A DNA stretch of 64,000 nucleotides from Pipra filicauda. Lineage: Eukaryota > Chordata > Aves > Passeriformes > Pipridae. The stretch lies in assembly GCF_003945595.2 (NCBI RefSeq), contig NW_024104140.1, positions 372,001-436,000 on the forward strand, read 5' to 3'. Positions within the stretch are counted from its first letter, which is position 1, and each line of letters opens with the position of its first letter. A model generated the notes under the pieces. That model was not told the DNA's origin and made no database searches. It saw only the letters and a list, made by a program, of their open reading frames with translations. Both the position numbers and the translations under genes were made by a program. Positions 1-13,060 of this stretch are shown in pieces.

Positions 1-1195
1 TGGAAGCACACAGTGCCAGTTTAATTGAAAGTCTGAAGTTGAACAAATTATTTCTTTACATACATGTTGATGTGTGTGAATCCCATCCGATGGAACGATC
101 TGAGTCTCTTCAAAAGTCTTTGCCAATAGCATCCATCAGGGAAAGTTCAGAATCTGCCTTTAAAGTTTCATTTGCAGCAGCTGAGCACTGAAGTCATTAC
201 TGGTCTAAAATGGCACTGTTCTGTGTTGAATAATGGAAGCCAATAAGCATCCATTAGACAGAAAACATGGCATTTTTTCAGGTCTGGCACAGTGAGTTTG
301 AAGGGGCTCACTGTGAACATTTTGGAGGGAGAAATACTTCATTAGGATATTCTTCTTCTCTCTACTATATAAGAAGAAAGATCTTTTTTGTACTTACAGA
401 TGTGTTAAACCTTCTGCCTTCTGCCAAGCTATTCCTTGAGGAATGCCTTACAACGCTTTGTGTTGTGTCCTGTCCCATGACACAGTTTTCTTGCATCCTT
501 GCTGACTGACATGCTGCCTTTGCTGCTCAGCCCCCACTTTCTCGAAGTGAAGAAGAAATGGATAAGAGCAGTATGTGTTCCGGTGTTCTTGCCACCCAGA
601 AGTCTGTGCAGATACTCAGTTTGCAAGGCATTAGCCCTCAGTGGACTACAACTCTCCTGCTTCACCTTGCAGCAGCTGCCTCAGCTGCTTCATGCCTTGG
701 CAGGCAACACACATCACTGCCAAGTGTTGCATCTGCTGGGCAAAATCAGATGTCAGTAGCACTGACTGGACAGACTGAGTTATAAAGTGATGCAGACTTT
801 GGTTTGATAAATACATAAGGGTAATAGGCAGGGAGGATAACTGGAAATAGCTTTCAAGCCCAGTGCCCATGGGACATGAGATATCTTAGCTGGATGCTTT
901 GTCAGTGAGTTTCCTAATCCAGAGGTGGCATTTCCTATCAGTTGTTCCAGAACCAAACTGAGCTGAGCTCTCATGGCGTTACAGCCATGTTTGTGGTTGG
1001 GAAAGGTGAAAACAGGATGTACCTGCTGGCCTGTGGCCACAGCTTGTAGCTTGCCTGCCTTCTTGAATTTACAGGTGGTTGAATCTACTTGCAAAGGACC
1101 AATCTGCCTAACTTGCTGAATAAATCCTATTCCAAAGGAACATGTTGGAGTAATGTTTTCTACCAATATAGGGCTGTTCTGAGTCTGTTTCCGAA

Positions 1196-1225
1196 TGTTG
1201 TTGTTGTTGTTGTTGTTGTTGTTGG
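1196..1225. repeat. (TTG)n microsatellite
   Basis: Nine perfect TTG units run from 1198 to 1224, preceded by a partial unit. On the minus strand this reads as CAA repeats and gives an asparagine run in a spurious 150-codon frame. Pure repeats of this length are usually polymorphic in populations. Confidence 0.97.
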
Positions 1226-2580
1226 GATCCAAGCTAGATTTATGCCTGATATTTCAGAAAACTTCTTGTGCACAGGAATGCTGGATTGATGAGTTGATAA
1301 TCAAACTCAGGTTTCCCAGGTGTCTGGAAAGGCAGATAAGTGAAGTCCTTACATGCTTACATAACCCTTGCTGTTTAGCTTTATTTTCTTCATCCCTGCG
1401 ACAGCATTTTTCTGATCCTCCCCCTCTTTTTCTGGTACAATTGCTTTTTCTTTATTCCTGAAAAGTTGCAGTGAAAATTACACTATTTAGGTCTTTAATC
1501 TGTGGAATAACTCAACTGATTTGATGAAACATTTCCTATAACTCTCTGTGGACTTGAAAGCAAATTCTCACTTTCCTGGCACTGAGAACAGAAGGTGAAA
1601 GGCACTCTGACCTCAGTTGCTGGTAGATATTGTAACCATCTGGTCCCTGGAGCTGGACCTGCTGTCAGCCCTGGGCTGAGAGACCCAGATGGACTGCAGA
1701 GGTCTGCTGACACTGGAACTGAACAGGAAATACCATGAGAAAGATGTCTGCTGTGACTTCGACAGGGAGTAGGTCAGGCTTTCTTCATACTGAAAAGTGA
1801 GCGATGGGAGATGCTTTTCACACAGAGCTCTCCAGTGGCCCTTAAATCTTCTGCTAAGAACCATGCCTTTGCCAATCTTTAAGTATCATAGAGGGAATTT
1901 ATTGTTATGCTTGTTTCTCTCAGACGAAGTAGGAGAAATGTTAAGGAGGATTGTCCTACTAGCTGACAGTTATTCATTTCTTGAGTGTTTTGAATTCCAG
2001 ATCATGTGTTTATATTCTCAGGCTGTATTATTCTTCCCATGGTTTTTGAGCCCTCCTCATCTTTTCTCAGAAGGGTTTCCTCTTAAGCTAAGCCATTATC
2101 AATCATAGAAAAATTAGCATAACACAGTAGCTGTGCAGCTCATTGCACATCTAAGACAGGCACCAAAAGCTTTTTCCCATGGACCAGCAGAGCTGATCTT
2201 TTTCCTGAAGAAAAAGATTTTGCACCTTCAAATGTTCTGTTTCTCTGCTGGGGGTGACTCGTCACAGCTTGGATATTCACAGCTATCCATGGCTTGGATA
2301 GCTCATCCCAAGAGTGCTGTTCTCCCTATAACTTCAGCAAAAGACATTAAAATGCATTATGTTAATAGCAGTATCTGATAAATCTGCTGCAGATAGGCAG
2401 AGCTGCAGGGTTTAGCACAGCAAATAGGCTGGCTTCAAAGAGCTGTAACTATGAGGAAAATTATAACTCCGAGAGGATAAAATCTATGCAAAAAACCTGC
2501 AGGTAAAGAAAAAGCCCTTCTCTCTCCTACGCTGTGCAGCCTTCAGGATAATGAGGATATGGTTTACTTTTTCTCTTCAG

Positions 2581-2688
2581 TGGCTGGAGTTGAAGCCATA
2601 TGCTGAGCCCCCCTCATCACTGACCAGCAGCCCAGCACCATGGACGGGGTGGGCTGTGCAGAGGCCGCGTGATTTACGCACTCCATCA
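2581..2688 (+). other. Exon-like segment, 108 nt, gene unknown
   Basis: A good acceptor (pyrimidine-rich TTTACTTTTTCTCTTCAG ending at 2580) is followed by 36 open codons and then a moderate donor, TCA|GTAACT at 2689. The segment is GC-richer than its flanks and is a multiple of three, starting and ending in phase 0. The peptide begins WLELKPYAEPPSSLTSSP and is proline- and serine-rich; I recognise no family. A chance open frame of this length is common, so this is a weak call. Confidence 0.15.
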
Positions 2689-5535
2689 GTAACTACCAGC
2701 AGGAGCCGTACAGCAAAGCCCTGCACACCTAGGCTGCAAAAGCAACAAAGGCAAAGCCACAGGCACAACAAGGAGGTGTCTGCCAGATGCAAACATTAGG
2801 GTCTGGCTGCGGGCCTGACCCAGAGGCAGTTTTGAAGCACTTTGGTCCTCCCCTGTGTTCTGATGAGAGAGCAGACTATTCACTTTTCTCTAGCTCTGGG
2901 ACCAGCTATGAAATCAAGCTTCTCACAGGAGGTGAAAATACCACCAGCATTTCACAGCAAGACTTTTGGTGTGCAGTAGACAATGGTGGAGTCCTGCAGG
3001 TTTCCTGTGCATGTCCTTCACAAGCAAGCTGTGGTGTAGCAGGAGATAGGGGATGAACAATTCTGGAGGCTGCCAAATCCTGTTTGTGTCCTGTTTGGGA
3101 GAAATGTTGCCCATATTGCCAGCCCGGTCTGCATCACTGCCAGGAGAAGGCACTCAACAGCTCTTCTCATAAACCTGGATGATGACAGCTACTTTTAACC
3201 CAGTAAGCCTGTGCATGTAATTTGAACCAAAAATGGGCTTTTACTTAGCACTCTTTAAACAGAAATTTTATCTAGCTCTTTACAGTTGTTGTGGCCAATA
3301 GTCGCTGACAGATGTCTGAATAAAACCAGGAAACAGCAACACAGCAGAAGAGTGGGTGGTGCATGTGGTCCCTTCAGTGGCCAAGTTCTATGTGTCACTT
3401 CAGTGGGGGGGACCGAGCCTATACTGTGACTATAAATTGCACACCTCTGCTTCTGTTTTGAATTATCTCCATATGGGAGTGAAGAGATACTGAAAGCTAC
3501 CCTAGATTCTCCAGTCTGTTGCTGGCACTGCTCCCAGAATGCAGCCTGCTGAAACTTTGAATTTACCATTACAGGGATGTTGGAGGAATTGCTTATCAAA
3601 GACAGCAAAGTCTTTCTTTCCCAATTAAAAAATACATGTAATGTTTCTCAGAACTAGAACTGAGTATAATGAAGAGACAAAACTGAAATAATGAAAGATA
3701 TTTTTGGCGTGTTAATGTGCTTAGCTTTAGTCATCTGCCTTTAATGTTTATACACTAGGCTTGAGAGCCAAAGATATAATAGAAAATGTAGGAAATTGAA
3801 ATGCTTGGAAAAAAAAAATTGATTCAGTTATGCAGGTAATCTCTCATGCTTTTTAAATGTTTTTTTTCCACTTTCTGTATATTCTACCCATACTGAGATA
3901 AGCTAATTGGAAAAAGAGAGGACTGTGAGCTTGAAGATTCACGAAAAGCTAGTTTCAAAGTACCTCCCCCAATTATAAAATTTTCATTTCTTCAGTTGCT
4001 TGGTGACATAAATCATCCCATCGTGATTAGAGAAAAAAAACATGGAATTCATGCAGCTTTCCACATTTCAAATTATATATTTGATTGCTGTGTTTATGAT
4101 CTGTGTAATAGCCTAAATCACTGTTTAAAGATGACAAGCAACATAATATGGAATAATTCACCATGTGCGTACAAGCACCTTGAAAACCAGTTTGGACAAT
4201 TTCAAAGCAATTAATGAGCAAAGGTTCTCGATTTTAGTAGGCTTTAATGAACTCTCTTTTATTAAAGCACTGACTAGTCCTGCTCTAGAGGTAGGAGATA
4301 AGCAGGAAAGGGCAGCTAAACCCAGAATCATGAAGGAATCTGGGAAAAAACTGTAGTTGGCTAGTTTGTATCCCATCAGATCAATTATCATCTGTGGTCT
4401 AGTAAGAGTATTGTCTGCTTGGCACTACAAATACTTTAAAGAACTGGTTGGAGAGTGCTGACAGGTGTGTGCACTGCAGTTGTCACACTTCCTGTCTTTT
4501 GCTGGAGGAATGGCTTTGAATAAATGGTAGAGAATCATACTGCCTGGTGATGCACACAGCACATTTTAATTTTCTTTGTCAACCAACACTCAGCCTTCTG
4601 CATGACTAGTACTTTCTGAACAAGCTGGAAGGGAAACCTTTCCCACAGGTCAGTTTTGATCAGTTTTGGTGCATGACTGTCGGTCCATAACGATGATGTC
4701 TGTCTGTCTTGAAGGGCTTTGCACCAGTCTGCTGGACTATATAAATAGCAGGAGTTTGTTAACAAGGTACTAAAGTGAAAAATGTGTTGATTTTGATATA
4801 TGATCAATCAGTGTAATTTTTTTTCAAAATCAGCTTGGAAAAAGAAAGATGATTAGGAGTACTAGAAATACCAGTCCACTGATACACAGGTGAAGGTTCT
4901 CACCAAAAATTAAGCAGAATACAGTGTCACCATGTTTTCCAAGGCTTGCAAAACTCTAACTCTGAGGACCTATGCAGAAGGAAAAATTTAGTTACCTTTT
5001 CCCTTTCTGTGCAATTTTGTTTCCTCCTTGCACTGCTGGCCATAGAACTAGATCACCTAAACCTAACAATGGCATATTTGTGCCGCATCAGTTCCAGCTG
5101 TTCAGTAGTTAAATGTGAAGCTGAACAACTGAACATAGTCTCCTTTTTTTAGTGTGCCTACGTTGCTGTGAGATTAATGGTTACCTATAAGTTGTCAGAG
5201 GTTGTCAGGGACTGTTAAGGCTGAATTCTGCTCCATATAATGTACAGGAAAGAGATGATCCAGGCACAAAAGCTGTGATGAGTAGCACGTGGCCTGCAGT
5301 TGTTGACAATTTTGGTTTTAGTGATTAGTCTGGCGTTGAACACCCATTATATTACAAAGTCTCACCATTTTTGCAAATTATGTGCCTTGCCCAGCCCCTA
5401 GGTTTTCCTACTATTATGCCAAATTCTGTATGTGTCTGTATGTGACTCCGTGCATTGGCTATCTGTGAGTCCTATACACAAACAGAAACAGAAATGTGTG
5501 CAAAAAACCACAGTGGTTTCCGTGTAGATTATGGC

Positions 5536-5550
5536 TTTTTTTTTTTTTTT
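5536..5550. repeat. Poly-T run (15)
   Basis: Uninterrupted run of 15 T. Read from the other strand it could be the A tail of an old retroposed sequence, but no such sequence is recognisable beside it. Confidence 0.95.
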
Positions 5551-8500
5551 GTCTGGCTGGGGCTGAAAAATGCCTTGACATTGCTGGACTAGTGATTTAA
5601 GGGGGAAGTAATTGACAACAGAATTTTTCCTGTTAGAGCTAAATCTCAACCTTTTGATTTGTTTCAGCACACCTGCAGCTGAAAGATGTATCACTGCATG
5701 TGTTATGAGATCTGTGTGTCAACACCCATCTATGGTAGGGAAAGAAAATTTCCTTGTTGGATCTTTGACAATATTTAGTTTCTTCCACAGAAATTTAATC
5801 CCCACATGTTGAATCAATGCAGCTGATTTCCTGTTTCACTCCCCTTTACATTTCCCTTCCATTTCAGAAGTTATAAGCTTGTGTGAAGACTTGGGTTTTC
5901 CCTCTTTGGTAAATTGTTGTTTACACAATCTAGTTAAGTCAGGAGAAAAACTGCAATCCTAATTATCTGTCTGATCCACCTATTCAGACTAAAAAAAATT
6001 TGCATGAAAAGTGATCAATACTTAATTTACTTAAGCAATTTAGGAGCTCTCCAAATCACTTTTGCAGAGGTCTGGGAGGTGCCTGTCTCTTCTGTTGGTT
6101 TTACAGATTTCTGGAAAGGTGCCACATCCTCCATTCTTGTTTCTGACACAGAAAAAAGTCAGACAGATTCAACTGTACCACAACTGAAAACAATTAACTC
6201 AGAGGCATGGGCTGTGTTCTGAGAAAGTAAAAACAGCATCTATGTTATACAAAGACATCTACAGAAAGTGGCTGGGTGGTAATTTAAAATTGGATTTACA
6301 GACATATTGAGACATGTGACTTCCATTTCATCTAATGAGATATACCACACCACAAAAAAACTTGGGAACCTGGTCTAAGAGCAAGATGTGCTGGTGGAAA
6401 TGAGTCCTGGGAACTGGACTCCAAGCACTCTTAGAATATTGTGGCTAAACAGCACCTAAAGAACCAAAATACTGTTGAGTTTGTTGGTAATCATGGTTTT
6501 TGAGGTTTTGTTTGGGTTTTGTTGGGTTTTTTTGGCCAGCTCCAGTGTTTGTATATGAGCTGAAGAGGTTCTGTGGGCTCTGTCTCAGGTTCTCCAGATT
6601 ATTCATGTTTCGAACTGTCATTGATCATGTCTCTAGTCTAATCTGTAAGTGAGAACGAGCATTTAAATACCTTCAAGCTTTTCTGTCACAGAGAAATGTA
6701 TACACAGATTCTTCTGCTCTCATAGACTGATGAGAGAAAATTATGAGGCATTTGTATTTTACAGTAATGGAGAACGTATGACCTGCCTAGAGATGACTAG
6801 AGGGTGTTAGAGGAACCAGGACTCCCAAAATTTTCTGCTCAGCTGGATCACTTTTTATCAGTTTTTCTATACTTTCAAGCACCTGCCTATCTTTCAAAAA
6901 ACACAAGAAAGTGGGATTTGGTGACAATGTGGGTTTTACACCTGCATGGGCAATTCCTAACTATTTCTCTAGGGAATAACTGCGATGTTTCTGACCTCAC
7001 CTTACTTGACTCCTTTTCCCCAGAGCTGCCCTGCTCCTGTATCTGATTTTGTGCAAGCTGTTGCTGGGAAGGAAATTTGTCATGTGCTTTGGGGTACTAA
7101 TATTCCAGGAGGTGTGCAGATTCTGTGTATGAAAACACAGTGACCGCAGACAGTCCATGTCCTACCTCTCTGCACCTTCCTTTACTGACATTTTCTTACT
7201 TTTTTTTGTGTAGCTCCAAACCAGTACACTTGTGTTTACATCACCTATATCTGATTGACCATACTACACTGGGGAGTGATTCTCAAACTTCTAGCACAAC
7301 CTCCAGGAGCGTGCTGGAATCCTGAGTCACTGGTGGGACTAACTGGAGACTGATTTCAGTGTTATTTCTCTGTTGTCAGATCAAATCCACTGAAACTAGA
7401 AGACAGACAGGAGGATGCCCTTAATTTCTCTTTCAGAAGCCTCAGCTACTAGAAAATATTAATGACCTTGGTTTGCTCCACTAACCTAACTTAGGTTTTC
7501 AGACTGTGAAGCGTGAAATATGTACATTTAGGAGATTCTGCATTTCTCTGTTTGTTCCCCCTGATCAAGGGAACATAGAAGTCAGCTGAATCCTGGCAGA
7601 AGTTTTCTTAAGAAATGCCATTAATAACTGGCTAGTTGTCATAATTTAGCATGGAGTTGAGCAGTGTGTCTTGAACTCTTCTCCTTGAACTCTACCAGAA
7701 GGTATCTGAGAAAGACAAAAAGCTGAAAGCTTCTTTTCCTGGGTGAAACTTTAAGCATTCACTATCAAAGAGACAGTGAAAACTTTTCATCTTCATGCAT
7801 GTTTTCTACACGATATTAAAGGCAAGGATCTGTTTGCATGGTACCAGTTGAAAGAGTGGGACATGAGTCTACAGACATTAATAATCAGATCCTACACAAT
7901 ACGCTTGGATTTATTTAGAAAAACTCCAAAATATTTTTGAATAAATATTTTGTCAGGCTTTCAAAAAGGAGAGAATCTGCATGTCAGGAAGTCTTTCCTT
8001 AAAGCCAGCTGCTTTGTGTGTTAACTTATTTTGTTTCAACCATTCTGCAGCAGCCCTTCTCATTTGACTTCTCTTTGTGATGGTAGTGAATGCTGCCAGC
8101 ACAATGTGCCTCCACCTCTTTATCTGGTCCTGGGAGCTTCCCTTTCCACTTTCCCTTGTAGAAATTTGCTGCTTCTCTGTGTTCCAGAAGAACCTAACAT
8201 GTGGAGTTGCTGCTTCAGAACATGGTGTCCCAGACCCACTGCTCTGCAGACAGACATCTATGTCTATCCTAGTTGATGCACACTCCTTAGGTGGCCCAGA
8301 AAAGAAGCTCACAGTAGACTCACAGAAAAATCGCAGTATTCACTCCCAGAACTTGCAGACACTGAATTGGTTGTAGCTTTCTCTGATACTGAGTTATGTG
8401 GAATAATAATTTATCTTTTGACTTCAGTCTCTAGCACATCTTCTCTGTCTTGAGTTTCAAGTATGCATCTCACACTGTGGAATGAGCCTCACATTCCTCT

Positions 8501-8913
8501 TCCTTTTTTTCCCCAGTCTTAGGTTTCTGCAGTTTTATGTAGACCTGCAGCAGCTGCTGTCCCATACTTGGAAGTAATTTCCCACAGTCCATTTACAGGT
8601 GCCAAGAACTTGCTGTTTAAGTCAGCATATAACCCTTCTTTATTGGCAGTGGCAAGTGAGTGCCCACAAGTTATCCCATTAACCTCTACAAAGCATCACT
8701 TCAATTATACTAATTTTAGGAGTGACAGATGGAAAAATTGGTTATTTTGGGGTTTAAGGAAAAGTGCCTTGGATTTTCATATTGGTTTTGTCTCTTGTTT
8801 CTGAGAGAATTCTGGAATGTGAAACAGTTTTAAAGCATGTTTATTTCAAAGAGCAGCCACACAAGTGAATAGGGTCATTGTGTCATAGTCTGCTTCAGGA
8901 AAGCTTTGTGTCA

Positions 8914-8976
8914 CAGTTTGTTTTTGTGACACAAAACAGTTTGCTTCTGTGACACAAAACAGGTTTGCTTCTGTGT
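8914..8976. repeat. 23-bp tandem repeat, about 2.7 copies
   Basis: Unit 1 at 8914-8936 and unit 2 at 8937-8959 differ at only two positions. Both contain the core TTCTGTGACACAAAA or a near match. A partial third unit, with one inserted G, follows to 8976. It forms a small local minisatellite in unique sequence. Confidence 0.9.
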
Positions 8977-9906
8977 TTTCTTCAGAAGAAACAGTAGTAT
9001 TTCTTCTGCTACTTCATGGCCTCTTCTAGGACCATTAAAAATTAGATCTTGTATTAAAAATATTCTTTTTATACAGGTTTTGGAGAAGTCTAATAACTCA
9101 AAATATTCCACTGACATTTTTCATCTAAGTGGAGCCTTTATTCCTGTTCACTTAAAGCAAATTACAGTATTCTCCCCTTTCATTCTACCTATTTTGACTT
9201 CTTCCACTTGAAATGAGCTATCTTTCCTTGCACAAAAAAAATTCTGGCTCGAGAGCATCAGCAGTACTTGTAAAGCTGCTTCTTACATCGCCATCTAGTG
9301 ATTTAAAATCATTGCAAAACTCACCTAAAGAGAGTATCACTGACGGCAAAGTCACAACACTGTTAAGACCCTTCCTTACCTGTGCAGGTGCCAGTCCTTG
9401 TATGTGGAATCCATAACCAAAAATGAGTGGTTTTCTTATAATTTGAAGAATTAATCTCTTCTCTGTTGTTATAAAAAGTGGATGCAAGTGGAGGGAGGAA
9501 ATATGCCAGAGAGCCTTGAGTATAGAGCTAAAAAGAGTACCAATATATCCTTTTAAAGAAGTATTGATTTGGTGTACTGAAGCACAGTAGCACTAACTGG
9601 AAATTGCCTGTGCATCAGCAAGTTAGACGTTATCTTCCATTCTGTCCGATTTTTAACACGATCTGTATTATCTGTGTTTTGTATTCTATTCATGTGCTCA
9701 GTGCTTATATTAAGCAACAGTTAAGGTGGCATGAGAAAAAAATGGACAGTGTGCTTTTAAAACATGGTAGAATCACCTGGCCATAACAAGGTTCCTTTTT
9801 TTGTTTGCCAATCACAAGGTAAGCAACTGTGGGATGACCGTGTGTGCATTTGTAGAGGTAGGTAAAATATTGTAGAAGACCAGGTGCTGCTTTTGATTTG
9901 TGGTAG

Positions 9907-10514
9907 CAGGTGGGCAAGAAGGCCAATGGCATCCTGGCCTGGATCAGGAACAGTGTGGCCAACAGGAGCAGGGAAGTGATTCTTCCCCTGTACTCAGCAC
10001 TGGTGAGGCCACACCTGGAGTGCTGTGTCCAGTTCTGGGCCCTCAGTTCAGGAAGGACATTGAGGGGCTGGAGCAGGTCCAGAGAAGAGCAACAAGGCTG
10101 GAGAAGGGACTGGAGCCCAAGTGCTGTGAGGAGAGGCTGAGGGAACTGGGGCTGTTCAGCCTGGAGAAGAGGAGGCTCAGGGGAGACCTCATCACTCTCT
10201 ACAGCTCCCTGACAGGAGGGGGGAGCCAGGTGGGAGTTGGTCCCTTCTCCCAGGCAACCAGCAGTAGGACAAGAGGGCACAGTCTTAAGCTCTGCCAGGG
10301 GAAGGTTGGATATTAGGAAGAAATTCTTTACAGAGGGGGTGATGAGACATTGGAATGGGCTGCCCAGGGAAGTGGTGGATTCTCTGTCCCTGGAGATTTT
10401 TAAGATGAGACTGGATGTGGCATCAGTGCCATGGTCTGGTAAGCACAGCAGTAGTGGATCAAGGGTTGGAATTGATGATCTCAGAGGTCCTTTCCAATCC
10501 AGTCGATTCTATGA
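9907..10514 (+). mobile_element. CR1 LINE, 5'-truncated copy (ORF2 C-terminus and 3' tail)
   Basis: CR1 is the main non-LTR retrotransposon of birds; its ORF2 encodes an endonuclease and a reverse transcriptase. This copy keeps only the region after the polymerase palm and the short 3' untranslated tail. Translation begins [19 protein letters not shown] and continues [18 protein letters not shown], as in the CR1 ORF2 C-terminal part. The frame then shifts near 10030-10060, where [13 protein letters not shown] and [18 protein letters not shown] follow. It shifts again near 10290-10310, where [20 protein letters not shown] follows. The element ends with the CR1 tail GATGATCTCAGAGG and GATTCTATGA. 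With two frameshifts it is a dead copy. The 5' truncation is the usual result of incomplete reverse transcription. Confidence 0.97.
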
Positions 10515-12639
10515 CAGGCAAATAGGATGTTTGGGGAGCTTTTCTTTACTGAATACTTCAAAACGAGCAACAAATGTTAAACCTATCTGACTCTCTGCTA
10601 TTATTATTCACATGTGTGCTAAATGGGCAAGGACATAATTTCGAATCTGAAAGACCAACAGCCCTTTTACTTCTTGCAACAAGATCATTTCTCACTGTTC
10701 ATATTGCTCAGTGTCCTGTATCTCTCCATGTGTTGTGAGAGCAATTTTCACTCAGAGTTGCCAGCATCATCAGCCTGTGGATAGCAGAGAAACTTTTGCT
10801 CAGATAATGTCCCACAGTCTGAAAAATTTATGTCTGAAAGAGATAAGATGGATGTGCCAGCTCTTCATTGTTTCTCAATAATCTCCTTTGTAATGGTAGG
10901 CTTTGTCAGCTACAAATCTGTGTAAAGTAGCAGTGACTGAAATACCCTCCCTCATGAGTGTTAAACCAGGGTGCACCTATCTAAAATATCCTTTCTTTTG
11001 AGTCGGCAGAGGGGGAGATAAAGTTGTGCTTTCTGGCAGTATTGTGCATAGTGATCCCTCCACCATTGGCATTGGGTTCCCAGGAGCCGCAGGTAAAAGT
11101 CTAAATATGGATCCCTCTCTTTTCAGACTGAATGCTTTGCACTGGCAGTTAATTAACTGCTCTCCCTCTCCCACCTCTCACTTTTAGCCTTATGTTTGGT
11201 CTGTTATCTCATTTACTCATTTCTGAAGTGATCTTTGGGATACGTTTGGTTTTGGCAGAAAGAAGGTTTCTTGCATTGCTAGAAGAGAAGATTTGCATGT
11301 AGTTGACTGCCTTTTAAACTTAATACATATTTTGATGGAGTCAGAACTGCTTCTGAAAACTTGTTTTGCACAAACACACTCCTCAGCTTTAAGATACTCA
11401 TTATAGATTTTGTTTCACTGGATTTACGTCCTCTCTGTTGACATAGACATGTAATTTGTTTTCAAGCTGAAATACCGGAATCTATATCTGTGTTTGTGTA
11501 AGTAATTGGGAAAACGCTGATTGCAAAAACCTAACAGACTTGAAAGAATTTTCCAAAAAAAGTCAGCATAAATATCTGCATTTTAGAAGGTGAGAAAATG
11601 AGCTAATGGCACTATGAAAGTTATTCGTATGAGGTTCCCTTGCAAGCCAGAAAAAGAGCTAGGAAATAAGAAGTTATCAAATACTGAGGTGTTATGCCCA
11701 GAGAACATATGAAAAAGAGCTTCACAGGCCATCTGGAAATTTAAATCTGGGGTTTCCTCTATCCCAAGCAGTCAATCAGCTGTTACCATGTATTTTCAGT
11801 AATGTATAAGGAAAGTCTTAACTCTCTTGAACACTAAGATGGCTCTGTCAGTCACACACATCCCCACATGCTGAGACAATTTGTCCCTAAGAAAGCACCA
11901 CAGAAGCTTTAGAACCCACAAATTAATTTTCTTTTTATTTTATGTCTGTGCAAGCCTAATTACTGATAAGCTGACTGCACTGGTGACTTGTATTACTGTG
12001 TGGGAGTCATCAATTTTCCTCAGTAACACAGTGAGTAGAGAAGAGAGATTTTTTTTTGTTCCTTGGGCTCTATTATGGATTTAGAACTATGCTTTGTGTC
12101 TTTATTATATTGTTTTCAGGAATAAATATCACCATAAATTGGGCCGTGCATATATATATTTAGTTCATTCTCAGATGACAGTTAGAAGGTTATCCTGACT
12201 TTAAATGCTGTTTAAGGTAGAAAGGTAGTCTGTGTTGATAAAGTTTGGTTCACAGTGACATGAAGGTCACAAACAGTAGAACACAACAGTAATGACCTGC
12301 AGTCTTTTAAAAGATGATCTGATTGTTGCTATGACAATTTAAGGTCCTGCAGGAAGTCCAGCCCAACTGACACTTCTATCATAATATTCTGTCTGAATAC
12401 TCTTCTGTCCTGAAAAACTGCATTTTTTTCTTGTTCAGACCGAGGACTGAGGACATCTCTTCTCTCCATTATACTTTTGTCTGTAGTTGCTACTTTTCCT
12501 CAGCTGTGTATTTTAGATTTTTTCTTTCCTGTTGCCCAGTGAAATCAGTACATCTCTGTCCTTACTACTGTCACTGAATTATAGAGCAGGGACTCACGGA
12601 TCTGTTCACAACTTCTTCAAAAACAGCAGTACAGTTTCA
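10515..12639. other. Unique non-coding DNA between two CR1 copies
   Basis: AT-rich sequence without a recognisable gene. The only exon-like piece is at 11002-11094: an open frame ending at a CAG|GTAAAA donor, with a poor acceptor. Short homopolymers and an ATATATAT run near 12150 are present. Probably intron or intergenic. Confidence 0.65.
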
Positions 12640-13060
12640 CGGTATCATAGGACCTTAAAACTGTTTAGGTTGGAAGAGACTGAGCCCAAACATTAACCCA
12701 ACACTGCCAAGTCCACCACTAAACCGTGTCCCTGCTTGTCACACCTACATGTCTTTCAAATACCTTCAGGAGTGGTGACTCCACCGCTTCCCTGGTTGTC
12801 CTGTTCCAGTGCTTAACCATTCTTTCACAGTGAAGAAATTTTTCCTACTTTGAGGCTATTTCCCCTTGCTCTATCACTAATTTCATGGGAGAAGAGACCC
12901 CACCTCTCTACAACTCGTAGAGAACAGTAAGGACTCCCTCAAGTCCCCTTTTCTCCAGGCTAAGCGTCCCCAGCTCCCTCAGCCGCTCCTCATAAGACCT
13001 GTTCTCTAGACACTTTTAGTCACTTCGTTGGTCTCCTTTTTGATACCCTCCAGGAGGTCT
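12640..13060 (-). mobile_element. CR1 LINE fragment, 3' end, diverged
   Basis: Read on the minus strand, this is the CR1 ORF2 C-terminal region and 3' tail. On the plus strand the tail appears as TATCATAGGACC and then GTTTAGGTTGGAAGAGAC. It is followed by the complement of the region encoding the conserved LRELG and SLEKR block (CTCCAGGCTAAGCGTCCCC, then CAGCTCCCTCAG). The inner boundary fades near 13055-13100. It is more diverged than the copy at 9907, which suggests an older insertion. The frame is broken. Confidence 0.9.

Larger units (their letters stand above)
1..9906. other. Unique non-coding DNA, no gene recognised
   Basis: No reading frame here has the length, composition or family motifs of a protein. 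The longest, 150 codons on the minus strand at 780-1232, runs through the TTG microsatellite and so carries an artificial asparagine run. The stretch is mildly AT-rich with little CpG and has several homopolymer runs. It looks like intron or intergenic DNA of a vertebrate. Items that stand out (microsatellite, 23-bp tandem repeat, one exon-like segment) are listed separately. Confidence 0.7.

Noticed and set aside
780..1232. 150-codon minus-strand frame
   Set aside because: It crosses the TTG microsatellite, which gives an asparagine run near its start; the rest has no family features.
6540..6650. Acceptor-like TTTTTTTGGCCAG and a CTGTAAGTGAG donor with one open frame
   Set aside because: Only one frame in three is open over 36 codons, which is expected by chance, and the upstream tract is G/T-rich rather than pyrimidine-rich.
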